From: Watersipora subatra
Lineage: Eukaryota > Bryozoa > Gymnolaemata > Cheilostomatida > Watersiporidae
Assembly: GCF_963576615.1 (NCBI RefSeq)
Contig: NC_088716.1
Span: forward strand, 56,615,415-56,679,414
Length of the DNA: 64,000 nt
Direction: 5' to 3'
The notes below the pieces were generated by a model. It did no database searches and was not told where the DNA came from. It saw only the letters and a program-made list of their open reading frames with translations. Below, piece by piece: positions 26,401 through 34,300 of this stretch (the first letter of the stretch is position 1; every line of letters starts with the position of its first letter). The position numbers and the translations under genes were made by a program.

Positions 26401-27457
26401 AGCTAAACTAAACTAACAGTTGATTGATAGGTGCATGCCAATGCCCCTATCAGTCATCTGCCAATGCCGTATATTTGATAGAATTGTGTGGCTCACCCAT
26501 ATGTCTCTTCTTTCTTCGCCGATGCAGCCTGGGACTCGGATATCTCTTTTATTCTAGTCCCACCTGTCAAAAAATATCATAAGAAGCATCGCAACTGCCA
26601 CTCACCTACTGCTTTACCATCGCCACTCTACTTGTTAACTCTGCTAAAAAGAGGTGATGTCAAACAAGTCTGAAAATATTTGGGTAGACTCACAGATGAA
26701 AAGCATAAATACAAAAAGACTACCTGTGGTCGTTTCCTTCAGGGGTGAGGCAGCAGACGAAGTCATTTCCTGTTGACTTTCACATGCAGGAATGTTTTTA
26801 AGGAACTGACTCCCTCGATGAAATCGTATGTCGAACGTCTGGAGACAAGCAGTCCAATCTCGTGTACCACCAGACACATTCAGTCTTCTTTTTTCTGCAA
26901 ATCAAAAATTCTTACTATTTGTAGCCAAAAATTATTAAATACAATAAAAAAATTTAAAAGTTGACAAATAAAATAAGATATAAATGCAACTAAGGTTGAC
27001 AGCGAGTGAACAAAATGATTACCTCATTCTATTAAATTGTTTGTACTACACAAATAAAAAATAACAGGCACCTACTTGTAGAATAGAGTAAATCCAGAAG
27101 GTCTGTCGTTTTCTCAAGACCAGTGTGTAGTTTTCTCTCTTCTTTGCCGCCTTCAATAGTTTTTATGTCGACAGCTCTAAAAAAGGGCTGCTCGTCAACA
27201 TGTGGCACTTGACATGTTGTATCTCCCGCGTTGTCTGCCACATCGCTCTCCGCAGCTGACTTTATCTGAGCATTTGTTCCATGACCTAATATGCACACAA
27301 AAAACAATATTTACATCAGTTATAGCACAGTCGATGTAGTCCGAATATTGTGAGAAGGGAAGAAATTACCTTGGCTGTAGTGCCTGTTATGGTAGGCGCA
27401 GTAAAAGCAGTAAGCAGTATGTGAACGAGAGGTTGTTCGAGTTGTCAGCTTGTTCAT
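1752..27457 (-). CDS. POLRMT: Mitochondrial DNA-directed RNA polymerase, complete, 23 coding exons
   Basis: Single-subunit T7-like polymerase that transcribes mitochondrial DNA and makes replication primers. Exons in transcript order: 27370-27457, 27076-27288, 26724-26894, 26497-26563, 25389-25557, 23621-23749, 23295-23429, 23085-23189, 22734-22982, 21182-21484, 18324-18470, 17381-17521, 15805-15940, 14251-14464, 14019-14127, 13228-13351, 12864-13015, 12472-12594, 10854-11054, 9909-10100, 6208-6383, 2381-2552, 1752-1943. They total 3708 nt, 1235 codons plus stop, against about 1230 residues in human POLRMT. Phase is consistent at all 22 junctions, and 21 introns are GT-AG; the one after 9909 appears to be GC-AG. 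The protein ends in EYFFS before TAG, as the family does (human TYFFS). Exon 4 (67 nt) was found only because phase demanded it. Not seen: transcript support, so the 5' UTR and exact start are inferred. Confidence 0.95.
2698..2860. repeat. 26 bp tandem repeat, about six copies
   Basis: Near-identical units beginning TTTTATATGGTCAATACTAG repeat every 26 bp, with one A/G difference (TCAGTAC) in the second unit. The array lies in POLRMT intron 21, between exon 22 and the LINE fragment. Confidence 0.95.
2863..3177. mobile_element. Possible TTAA-flanked MITE
   Basis: Just after the 26 bp array the sequence reads TTAACCCTATCGCTACC, and about 315 bp later GGTATGAAAAGGATTAA. Each side carries a TTAA next to an inverted CC(C/T)-rich end, the arrangement of piggyBac-type elements. 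The ends match only partly, so this is tentative. Confidence 0.3.
3869..4782. mobile_element. DNA element with long inverted repeats of about 170 bp
   Basis: The stretch 3869-4040 recurs in reverse complement at about 4595-4782: both contain ACTTGCAAC, AAATTCACATTACAGTTAT, TTGGTATCAAAAGATTC, GCTGTGTTGTAGGTGCAAAA and CATGAAAACGCC. Arms of about 170 bp at roughly 85-90 percent identity enclose about 550 bp with no recognised gene. This looks like a foldback or non-autonomous DNA element in POLRMT intron 21. Further hairpins follow immediately at 4824 and 5018. Confidence 0.65.
4824..4874. repeat. Perfect palindrome, 22 bp arms, 7 nt loop
   Basis: The arm AAATTGGGGTTCTTCACTTG plus AT (4824-4845) is exactly inverted at 4853-4874 around the loop CATAACT. 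It would form a strong hairpin in DNA or RNA. Confidence 0.95.
5018..5204. repeat. Long hairpin, about 83 bp arms, about 20 nt loop
   Basis: The sequence from TTTCTTGGCTTTCAGATAAT (near 5018) to GCGTAAATGAT (near 5101) is inverted at about 5121-5204 with only a few mismatches. The loop is AAAACATTTGTGATGTCCC. It lies in POLRMT intron 21 beside the LINE fragment and may be a fold-back MITE. Confidence 0.9.
5205..6030 (-). mobile_element. Non-LTR retrotransposon (LINE) 3' fragment, reverse-transcriptase C-terminus
   Basis: An open frame of about 190 codons (5449-6027) encodes the C-terminal thumb region and tail typical of Jockey/CR1-like LINE reverse transcriptases: [18 protein letters not shown], then [20 protein letters not shown], later [13 protein letters not shown] and [11 protein letters not shown]. 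Catalytic palm motifs are absent, so this is a 5'-truncated copy, as is usual for LINEs. It lies in the same orientation as POLRMT, inside intron 21. A GT-rich stretch near 5205 may be its tail. The uninterrupted frame suggests a fairly young insertion. Confidence 0.82.
6500..7135 (+). mobile_element. Possible pogo/Tigger-like DNA transposon relic
   Basis: A frame ending at 6826 has a basic tail, [16 protein letters not shown], which resembles the C-terminal tail of pogo/Tigger transposases. The flanks CAGTCGTATCTCG (near 6513) and CGTTGTATTTACAGTA (near 7120-7135) could be decayed ends. No catalytic motif is visible, so the family is a guess. Confidence 0.28.
7350..8098 (+). mobile_element. 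PIF/Harbinger-like element carrying a MADF-domain relic, copy 1
   Basis: This is about 750 bp sharing most of its length with an inverted copy at 14850-15606. The right end reads, in reverse complement, AAGGCGCAAACACACTATTC, which pairs with AAGGCTCAAACACACTAGGC at one end of the other copy, so the family has inverted ends of about 25 bp. Inside, from 7592, the frame reads [20 protein letters not shown] then HNYKDPQLK and, after a frameshift, [12 protein letters not shown]. This is the MADF DNA-binding domain pattern (FI..R..P.LYD..H..YKD...N.W..I). MADF or Myb accessory proteins are typical of PIF/Harbinger elements. The copy is broken. Repeat status is sure; superfamily is inferred. Confidence 0.6.
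8399..8782. mobile_element. DNA-transposon/MITE with GTACTTTTCGGAC ends
   Basis: The left end has CCGTACTTTTCGGAC and the right end GTCCAAAAAGTACGG, nearly exact inverses. GCGGCTTATATAAGGGTGCGG or close variants occur three times inside (near 8449, 8661 and 8725), and an internal hairpin is built on TTTCACTGCTAGGGCGCA. No coding capacity is recognised. Confidence 0.55.
8909..9594 (+). mobile_element. piggyBac-like element flanked by TTAA
   Basis: TTAA at 8905-8908 and 9595-9598 flank 686 bp whose ends are inverted variants: TCCTTTTACTGCC on the left, and CCCTTTCAACTGCC on the right in reverse complement. TTAA target duplication and CCCTTT-type ends are piggyBac hallmarks. On the plus strand, 9215-9300 reads VDDIIADSD, stop, [13 protein letters not shown], resembling the acidic N-terminus of piggyBac transposases. 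The catalytic core is missing. It sits in POLRMT intron 20. Confidence 0.5.
9907..9908 (-). other. GC 5' splice site of POLRMT intron 20
   Basis: Exon 20 coding runs to ...ACAGAGATACAG and is followed by GCATGTTT rather than GT. Joining here keeps phase 0 into exon 21 (AAC TGG CTC ACC) and gives EIQ-NWLT, matching the human AIQ-HWLT. I see no GT nearby that preserves the protein. GC-AG introns are a known minor class of U2-type introns. Confidence 0.75.
10101..10222 (-). repeat. About 60 bp tandem duplication abutting the POLRMT exon 20 acceptor
   Basis: Two copies sharing CATGAGGCATTTACTAACTG and TACAGCTGCTCATGG lie back to back. The first begins at the AG of the exon 20 acceptor (CTGAGCACAG then GTAGTGAAG on the minus strand); the second begins with the related CTACTCAGACC. 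Confidence 0.85.
11995..12065 (+). repeat. tRNA-like sequence, probable SINE remnant
   Basis: CAGTTTAGAGTGCACGG resembles a Pol III A box, and 30-odd bases on GAGTTCAAATC resembles a B box. No proper acceptor stem closes, so this is a degraded tRNA-derived SINE head rather than a tRNA gene. Confidence 0.35.
12160..12400 (-). repeat. Dispersed repeat family X, copy 1
   Basis: In reverse complement this matches 14560-14790: TTACATTACCACAACATTAT, GGAGTTATTGTCT, ACTTCATGTA, GTTCTACTAAGACC and AATAGTATTTTTA are shared. Protein frames on both copies read HCHHSMNL and LPQHYGVIV. No known family is recognised. Located in POLRMT intron 18. Confidence 0.7.
12640..12722. repeat. 24 bp tandem repeat, about 3.5 copies
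   Basis: Units of the form GATACCCTAGTAAGATTGAC plus AGGA repeat in POLRMT intron 17. Confidence 0.9.
13605..13995. repeat. Purine/pyrimidine-asymmetric tract with 15 bp tandem units
   Basis: About 390 bp that is almost pure A/G on the plus strand (C/T in the POLRMT transcript). From about 13905 it resolves into a 15 bp unit, ATAAGGTGGAAAGAA, in about six copies. It fills most of intron 15, close to the donor of exon 15 (14018). Long open frames on the minus strand here are composition artefacts. Confidence 0.9.
14560..14790 (+). repeat. Dispersed repeat family X, copy 2 (inverted relative to copy 1)
   Basis: Same family as 12160-12400 but on the plus strand, in POLRMT intron 13, just upstream (in transcript order) of exon 14. 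The two copies are about 80-85 percent identical by eye. Confidence 0.7.
14850..15606 (-). mobile_element. PIF/Harbinger-like element carrying a MADF-domain relic, copy 2 (inverted)
   Basis: Reverse complement of the family described at 7350-8098. Shared landmarks on the minus strand are CCAATCTGCGCT, CCAGCGAGTTGATG, TTTATGTCGTTGTC and CGCCAGCGATATCTC. The MADF-like reading [11 protein letters not shown]...[11 protein letters not shown] is preserved in pieces with frameshifts. It lies in POLRMT intron 13, opposite in orientation to copy 1. Confidence 0.65.
15945..16823. repeat. 15 bp minisatellite, about 59 copies, abutting the POLRMT exon 13 acceptor
   Basis: The unit is GAGGAGATTGGATAC with few substitutions and a few shortened units. 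On the transcript strand the last unit is followed directly by GTAG and then exon 13 (PHPSIVRAV...). The intron terminus CCAATCTCCTTGTAG differs from a plain unit, CCAATCTCCTCGTAT, by two bases, one of which creates the AG. Because 15 is a multiple of 3, the array is open in several frames on both strands, giving artefact frames of about 300 codons such as (LVSNL)n. Confidence 0.97.
18471..18790. repeat. 31 bp minisatellite, about ten copies, abutting the POLRMT exon 11 acceptor
   Basis: Units are variants of GGACAGATAGATTCCATGGT plus TTATAACTGCA. On the transcript strand each carries CTATCTGTCCTGCAGTT, while the real acceptor is CTATCTGTCCTTGCAG followed by TTGGAAGCC. The array is therefore a ladder of acceptor copies upstream of the true one. 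Confidence 0.95.
19182..19690 (+). mobile_element. LINE 3' fragment, second family member, antisense to POLRMT
   Basis: The reading frame ending at 19589 has the LINE reverse-transcriptase tail pattern: [29 protein letters not shown], then [13 protein letters not shown]. It is followed by a T-rich 3' UTR and AATAAAG near 19675-19681, consistent with a retrotransposon polyadenylation end. Only the last 110 codons or so remain. It sits in POLRMT intron 10 on the opposite strand. It is too diverged from the copy at 5205-6030 to call the same subfamily. Confidence 0.7.
20300..20775. repeat. 25 bp minisatellite, about 18 copies
   Basis: The unit GAGTGTTTGTACACCACTTT plus GTACA repeats through 475 bp of POLRMT intron 10. 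Each unit holds two TGTACA palindromes. Several overlapping open frames on both strands (VFVHHFVQS type) are artefacts of the repeat. Confidence 0.95.
21182..27457 (-). CDS. POLRMT: POLRMT exons 1-10: presequence, linker, PPR-like region, N-terminal domain
   Basis: The chosen start, ATG at 27457-27455, opens a 29-residue segment rich in R, S, T, H and Y with no acidic residue, ending in RHYSQ. This is what a mitochondrial targeting sequence looks like, with a plausible arginine-guided cleavage. An in-frame open stretch continues upstream to 27610 but starts at GTG, so the ATG is preferred. Residues 30-200 are a low-conservation linker. Residues about 205-325 (exons 5-7) align by eye with the human pentatricopeptide-repeat region, for example [18 protein letters not shown] against the human LSGQQQRLLAFFKCCL stretch. 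Exons 8-10 cover the N-terminal domain (residues 325-543). This half is less conserved than the catalytic half, so small exon-boundary errors are more likely here. Confidence 0.88.
21907..22102. repeat. Near-perfect fold-back, about 93 bp arms, flanked by AT repeats
   Basis: The left arm runs from about 21907 through CAGCTACTGACAGTTTCCTG to GACTTCAACTC; the right arm is its inverse from GAGTTGAAGTC (about 22011) to about 22102. The loop is around 10 nt. (TA)n tracts lie on both sides, at 21820-21848 and 22100-22118. It is probably a fold-back MITE inserted into a TA repeat in POLRMT intron 9. Confidence 0.9.
24511..24563. repeat. Perfect 25 bp arm palindrome
   Basis: ACTTCGTATATAAAAAATAT plus GTATA is exactly inverted after the 3 nt loop AGT. 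It lies in POLRMT intron 5. Confidence 0.95.
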
Positions 27458-30400
27458 TTTAAGTTGGTTCACTCTGCAACTTTCAATATTTACATGTAAC
27501 CATCGTCGGCTAAAACAACATCTGAAATCAATTGATTTACAATAGATAAAGCATAAATGAATTATGAGAAACATGGCTTGCAGATTAAACTTTCTGCGTA
27601 CTATACTCACATTGCGTAGGATAGCCCTAAGCTATATAAAATGATTAGTTTAGTCACAGTAAAAATGGTATCTATTTTTGACCTCATGTAAAAATTATTT
27701 TATGTAACACCTGCATTCAAGTAAAAAGATTGCTTGAATAAACTACGTACAAACAATTTACTTCCAATTGATTTCTGTCAGTTTCTAATTACTTGTTATC
27801 TATTCGATTCCTCGGTAAGCTTGACATATGGAATTAGCAACATTATGTACAAGTAAATAAAAAATATTTAAATTTGATGCACTAAATTATATGATTAAAA
27901 CTTTTGGTGTTGCTGGCTATCACACCTATTTTAGACAAGAAATCGATACGTACGTTTTCCAGAGGTGCCGATCAGGTTACGCAAGCAAACTCCATGCTGA
28001 AATCGAGCGGCCGGGATATAGATTAAGATTTATCGGCCACTAAAATAGGTTTACGAGGGTATGTATAGTCTACTCGAGCATGTATTAGACTTTTAAAGCT
28101 AAACATGTTAACTTTGTTGCTCGTTACAAGACTGCGAACTTCGGATGCTACTGACATATAGAAATGTAGCCCAAAAAGAGAAAATTTAAGTTTTTGAAAT
28201 AGACGTCAATAAAGTATTATACCGAAATAATTATTCAATTTGGTTATGTCTATGAGGCATTTTTTCATCTGGAAAGTTCATTCGTTGCCACTGAAGCCTA
28301 CAGTGTTAGTAGAGGCTGACTTTATTACTTAAGTGGACACATTGGACGACTAACACTAAGATTGAGTTAATGTAACGCAAGATGGTGCTACATTATTTAA
28401 ATGGTAATTTAGGCAAACACAGCGGATATTTTTTAAGCAAAATCGTTTTTCAATAACGGGATTATAAAATGTCGAAAAAACTGGTATAATTGCATGTGGC
28501 GTACTGGTTGTGTGCTAGGTTGAATAACGATTTAATAATGGGATACGTATACTCCAATCTGTGACCAGTAAATAATTCATAGTGTGCAAAAACTAGCTCA
28601 GCAGCAACGAGTAGATATTTGAAGGCTAGACATTAGACTACCTATTTTAGCTATGCCTAGCCGAAGTTGGAAAGAAAGTTTTGTTTTACCGATATTGTGT
28701 ACACTGGCTGATGTTTCAAGTTGTCGAGATATTAACCTTACGGCTTACTTAAGAGCTCACGGCACGATAATTATTTTAGTATTTATCAAACAGGAAGAAC
28801 AAAGAATAAAACACATTTTTGTTGTTTATCATTGTTAATAGAAATATGGTTTGATATTATATTATTATAGTATACTCTTAGATAATGCATTTTTGTTAGT
28901 GATAATGCTAACATAGTGATGATAATACTACGTAGTTGTAGTCTTAGTAGTAATAGAAGCTGTGGTAATAGTAAATAGTTGTAATATTATTTGGCAGTAG
29001 TATTAGTAGTAGTATTAATACTAGCAATAGTACAGTAGTTTACTAGTAACCTGCATCATTCTATTAGTCCCACAAACTTTTGTGTTGCCTTTCAGTTCTC
29101 TGACATGTCTGTATGTTTTAACTTACTTTTCCAAAACATGCATTACTTTTTTGCATGCTTTTGATAAGTTGGTAGTACAAACGTCTGTCTGCTCTTGGAG
29201 GCTTTATAATCTAAGACTATTTTGCAACATCTGTACGTTGTTTCACAATTCAAATTTCAAATTCATGGTTAGAGACATATACAAGCCTCTTCAGCAATAA
29301 TCTTACTTGCTTTACTAGTTCATGGAGGTTTATTGATTTTTTACATGCACCAAATTATGCACAAGGCTCTAGCTTGACAGCATTTTTAGTTCTCATTCTA
29401 AACATAATGTGAAGGATTTGTTTTTTTTAAATATGCTGCATCGGCTGAAACAATTTTGTTTGCATTAGTTTTCTCTAAAAAATGTCTGGCAACTTCACTG
29501 TGTCAAAAACATGCAGAGCAAGACTTTGGAATCATCTTTATGAGCTATACATTTTTGCTGCTGTTGGCACTCTTATAAAAAGTACCCATAGATTGAAGTT
29601 CATGCATGCTAGCATAGTGTAGTGATTGGGTAGGGCAGCTGGTGATTGCTGGTGCATACTGCTGAGCAGGCCTACCCAGAATGGGTGTGCTTTATAAGTT
29701 AGCTTGTGGTCAAGCTATATGAGAAAAAAGGTAGCGAGGCAAAACATTTGCATAAACTCGACAAATATCCTGCAAAGTGTTGGTGGGCGTATTACGCATG
29801 CATCTAAACTTTGCTGCTGCTAAAATTCTAATCGGGTTTTTGAAAGGAATAACTATTTGTCAGACAAGAAAAATCTAGATTTTGTTCTAACACTATTTAG
29901 CAGGCAATTACTTAAGCCTTAATCTAAAAGCTCTCCATAAACAAGCAGTTAGTAAAACAATAGTAAACTATTACAGTTATTTTATATAAAGTTAGGAGGA
30001 ATTTTTCCAACTTTAAAACTACTTTTTTTGTTAGTGTTAAAAGTAGACATTGTGTAATTTCAACAGTGATAGTAATATTTTAGTGTTGTTTTAGTGCTGG
30101 CATTATATTCTTTTTATAAGTTTTATGATTTTATCAAAAAGTTAATTGGCAGACTAATTTGTAATTCAATTCTACATATTTAAGCAATTTTAAAAAGAAG
30201 CCCTCTGGCTATGATTTAACTCTCATCAAATTTAATATAGTGACTAATTGACTTCTGCTGAACTGAAGGTGATATGTCAGAATCCCTAAAATACATTTGT
30301 ATTGTTTGTTGATGAAATGCCGAGATCCCTAGAATACATTTCATTGTGTTTAAACCTAAAAACTAAATACTTATTACGAGCGATTGTATCGCAAGATAAT

Positions 30401-31301
30401 GCTGCATTGCTGAACGGATACGGTAGATTTGTTCATTATACAAAAACAGTTTAAAATGCATGTATGGTTTGTTTGATTGGTTTTAATTTGATTATTTTAG
30501 ATAAATTATATGGATATCTAAAGTAGGGCTTGTTCTTGTTCCAACTAGTGCATTAGAGAAAGTATTGAAGCTTGCATATACTTGTTAGCTAGTTATTGTC
30601 ACAGATTCGGTTATATTGTTTTTGGGTATAGTTAATGGTGAGAGCACATGTACCTATGAATGCAATTAGAAACAATAGGCATAAGCAAACGATTGCATAG
30701 CATAATAGCGACAGGTAATGTGTTCTGATACTATTGTGCTTATCTAGTTTGCCTGCGCAGCTTGTTTGCTGTTATGGCCGTGTGTGGTAGCATTGTTAGT
30801 AATGCATTCTTGAGGAACCGCGACCCTATCGGCTAACAAGTATTTAGTTTCCTGGAAATATGTTTAGGTATTTATTATTTACTACATATGGTAAAAAGTT
30901 TTTTGTTTCAATTGGAATAAAGCTTTTATATAACGTCAGCTAAAATAAGTAAAAGATCATAGTTCGCAGACTTCGATTCGGCTTCATAAAGTACACAAAT
31001 TCTTTAACTGGATTGCATTAACAATTCTGTTATTATAGGCTTTTTTGACACTTTGTTGTTTCTGTACGAGGTCTAAAAACTTTGTCACTGCCATACCTTC
31101 TACACTTGTCACACCTGCCAAACCTGTCACACTTGCCAAACCTGTCACACCTGCCAAACCTGTCACACTTGCCAAACCTGTCACACCTGCCAAACTTGTC
31201 ACACCTGCCAAACCTGTCACACTTGCCACTTAGGATACTCAATAATAAAGGAGCCTGGTTTGATTAGCAGGTAGCTGAATTCTAACAGATAATGATTGAA
31301 C
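27458..31301. other. Divergent intergenic region between POLRMT and the SPRY gene
   Basis: No protein-coding exon is recognised in these 3.8 kb. It should contain both promoters. A donor-like AATGTGAGTA on the minus strand near 27610 and an acceptor-like TTGATTTCAG near 27530 would fit a POLRMT 5' UTR intron. Around 28900-29050 is a loose TAG/TAA trinucleotide-rich stretch. Confidence 0.5.
31100..31229. repeat. 18 bp tandem repeat, about seven copies
   Basis: Units of CCTGTCACACCTGCCAAA alternate with CCTGTCACACTTGCCAAA, giving a 36 bp higher-order period. It lies about 70 bp upstream of the proposed SPRY gene start codon, so it may be in its 5' UTR or promoter. Confidence 0.93.
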
Positions 31302-34300
31302 ATGGGAGTTCGAAGTTGTACCCCTTGTGACGTTGACATTTTGTTCAAATGTAGTAGCAATTCTATCAGATATGACAACAGACCTCCTAACCCTGGTGAG
31401 TTTGAACTAAGTTTTGTCTGATTTATTATGAAAATATGGAGCAAATTAAATGGTATATTACAACGTGACACATCTATGCTCTGATAAATAAATGTGATAC
31501 ATCTATGTTCCAGCAAATAGACACTGTTGCTTGTCTTAGCTGTTAGAGTAAACTCAGTCAGACTCTGTCAGTGAACACTTGATAGAAAGTTCTCTTTGTG
31601 GTTTGATTTTTTGTGGTATAAACAGTGGCTACTGTCTAGCTTCGATACCGCCTAGATGTCAGGGTTGGAAAAAACCACGGTTTTTATGAAAAATCTGTGG
31701 TTTTTTTTCATAAAGAACCATGAAAAAAATGTTGAACATAAAAAAAAATTTTTTTTATAAAAAAACCAGGTTTTTATGGTTTAAACCGGTTTTCATGGTT
31801 TAAACCGGTTTTTATGGTTTAAACCGGTTTTTATAATTTTACCAAGGTTTTTGCAATTTTAAGTCTAATTAACATCCTTTACTATAACTGCATGATTGAG
31901 TATTGAACATACATATGTGGAATCATCTGTTAAAGATGGTACTATGGGAGTTTTTATGGGAAAAAAGAGAGAAACTGTATGGAAATTTAAGAATGAATCT
32001 TAAATCAAACATGATCGATGAAATACAGAGCAGAAATCTTATCACATAAAGTGAATATTTCACATACAGCTCTATGTATAAGTAGGAACTTTAATCCCAG
32101 TGATTAGTCGTGTGGTAGTGTAGAGCATAGCATAATGCAGATGCATTGCTAGTGTATGGAGCAGTGGCAGACGACTCAATTTCTATCACCTGAATATTAG
32201 CATCAATGTCTAAATTGGTGTTTTCAACTTGACATTTTGCTATGTGAGCTTTAAGCCTATCTGTGTGACCTCGCGTTACGACAGCACACCTATTACATTT
32301 TACCTCAAAACCTTTGCCTTTCAAAGCTTTTCAAAACACAACAAACTTGATAAACTGAATTATAACAATCCAACCACTTTGGCTTGTGCCCAACAAATGA
32401 AACATTAGTTTGCAAACTTAAAGCTTTTGCCCAAAAGGATTTTATTGTTTTAATTTCTAATTATAAGTAATCCTGTCTCACTGGCCAGACTTGAGAAAGT
32501 ATTTATTCATTATTAGAGACGATGATTGGATTAGTATATTTCACGTGGTTTTTATATTTCATCAGTAAAGAGATCATCATATCACTTGATAAAACCAATT
32601 GAAAATGAAATTCACTACTTCATTGTTGTGCTAGGATATCATGTAGTTGCAACTTGAGCTCTACCATCACTTTACTACTGTGTCCTAAATAAACTTCCAC
32701 AGCTGATAATTACATATAATTGCATTTCTACCACACATGAACCACTAGGAGCTTAAAATATTATGTTTTTCACAAAAAATAATGAAAAACCATAAAAACC
32801 GGGTTTTTTTGGGCTGGTTTAAACCAAGCCAACCCTGCTAGATGTCACTTATTATTTCCCCAGAATATGCTGCCTTTTGGTACAGCGTACATCCGTCAGC
32901 TGTACCAACCCATGAATGTTCACTTTGGTTTTTCGCTAGTATCTTTTCTGAGCAGCAAGTCTCGTAGCTACCAACAACTATGACTCTATGACTCATCGAG
33001 CCTTATACTTTAACTTTAATTACACAGTAATTTTAGTTGATTTCAGTGAGAGGTTGTCGGCTCAGTTACTTATGATGTTATTTTTAGTAAGCAAAAACTC
33101 TCTTCAGTGAAATAGCTACTAATCTGCTATAAACTGTAATGTTATTTTATCATTAAAAAAATTGTGTGACCAATATAGAATAGACATGTCATTTTCCGAA
33201 AGTTTGAAAAATTTAGAAATGCCTTCTTTCTATATATATATATTTCTCGAAGTTTGTGGGTATGTGTGTAGTTCCAGCTATAGCTATTAAAATCATGGAA
33301 TAAAGAATCCGTAACACAGAAGATTCGATCTCAGACCCTCCGGTTCACCAGCCGGACGGACTGCCTTACTAATTCAGCCTCACAAGCTTGATAGATTCCT
33401 AGGTGATATATGTCGGTATATGGGAGCAAATACACAACGGCTTTCAGTTACTACACAGGGTGATGGCATAACGTCACAAGAAACTGATAGCTCTTATTAG
33501 TAAGCTTACTCAAATTATCCATTGGCATTGTGCCAGGCTAATAGCAAGTAGCAGGCAACTCTCATTACCTCTCATTGTTCATAAGCTGATTTTTAATACC
33601 CGAGCAAAAAATTTTTGGTAAACTTTATTGCTGAGGTCAATGCTTTTACAGGACACAAAAGCTCAGTGAAACTAAAACCTTATTCAGAGGCATGCAGCTA
33701 CCTGCAGTACAAAGTGCCTCTTACCAAACAACATCCTTATTTCTGTGCACAGATTGGTCTCATGTGTGAGTTGTCTTCTCCATATTTATGCTTCCAACTG
33801 TTGCATACTTTCTCCCATTCCATTATGTTTTTATTATCTTTTACTTCACTCCTCAATTTTTTCTCATTCTTCATTCTCTTTTTCTCACTAGTCTACTTAG
33901 TGCTCTCATATGTTTGTCACAACTGCATTGAGTAGGCTGCCATTTTCTAACTATACTGCCTTCCATTTTTGTATGGGATGATCTGCAAATGACTACTTTC
34001 TTGTCTATCAGAAGACTGTATCTATGTTGGCTCATAAGCAGTAGAGAATATATGTATATATCACATTGACATCTACATGTAGTAAAATCTTTTTAGCAAC
34101 TTCTAGCAAGGTTACCATTGGCATAGCTGGTGACCATTTGCGAGAAGACACTCATCTTGGCTGTCATAACAACACTATCGGCTACCATAGCGATAGTGGT
34201 GTTGTGATGAGTAGTCACTGCTGCAGATCTCAAACAAAGCCACCAAAGTACACTGTAGGTGGGTGTCCATTAACAATCGGTTTTGTGCCGGCTGTTTGAG

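Noticed and set aside
33300-33395. tRNA gene
   Set aside because: Box A and box B are present, but the acceptor stem does not pair and the anticodon loop length is wrong; classed as SINE-like.
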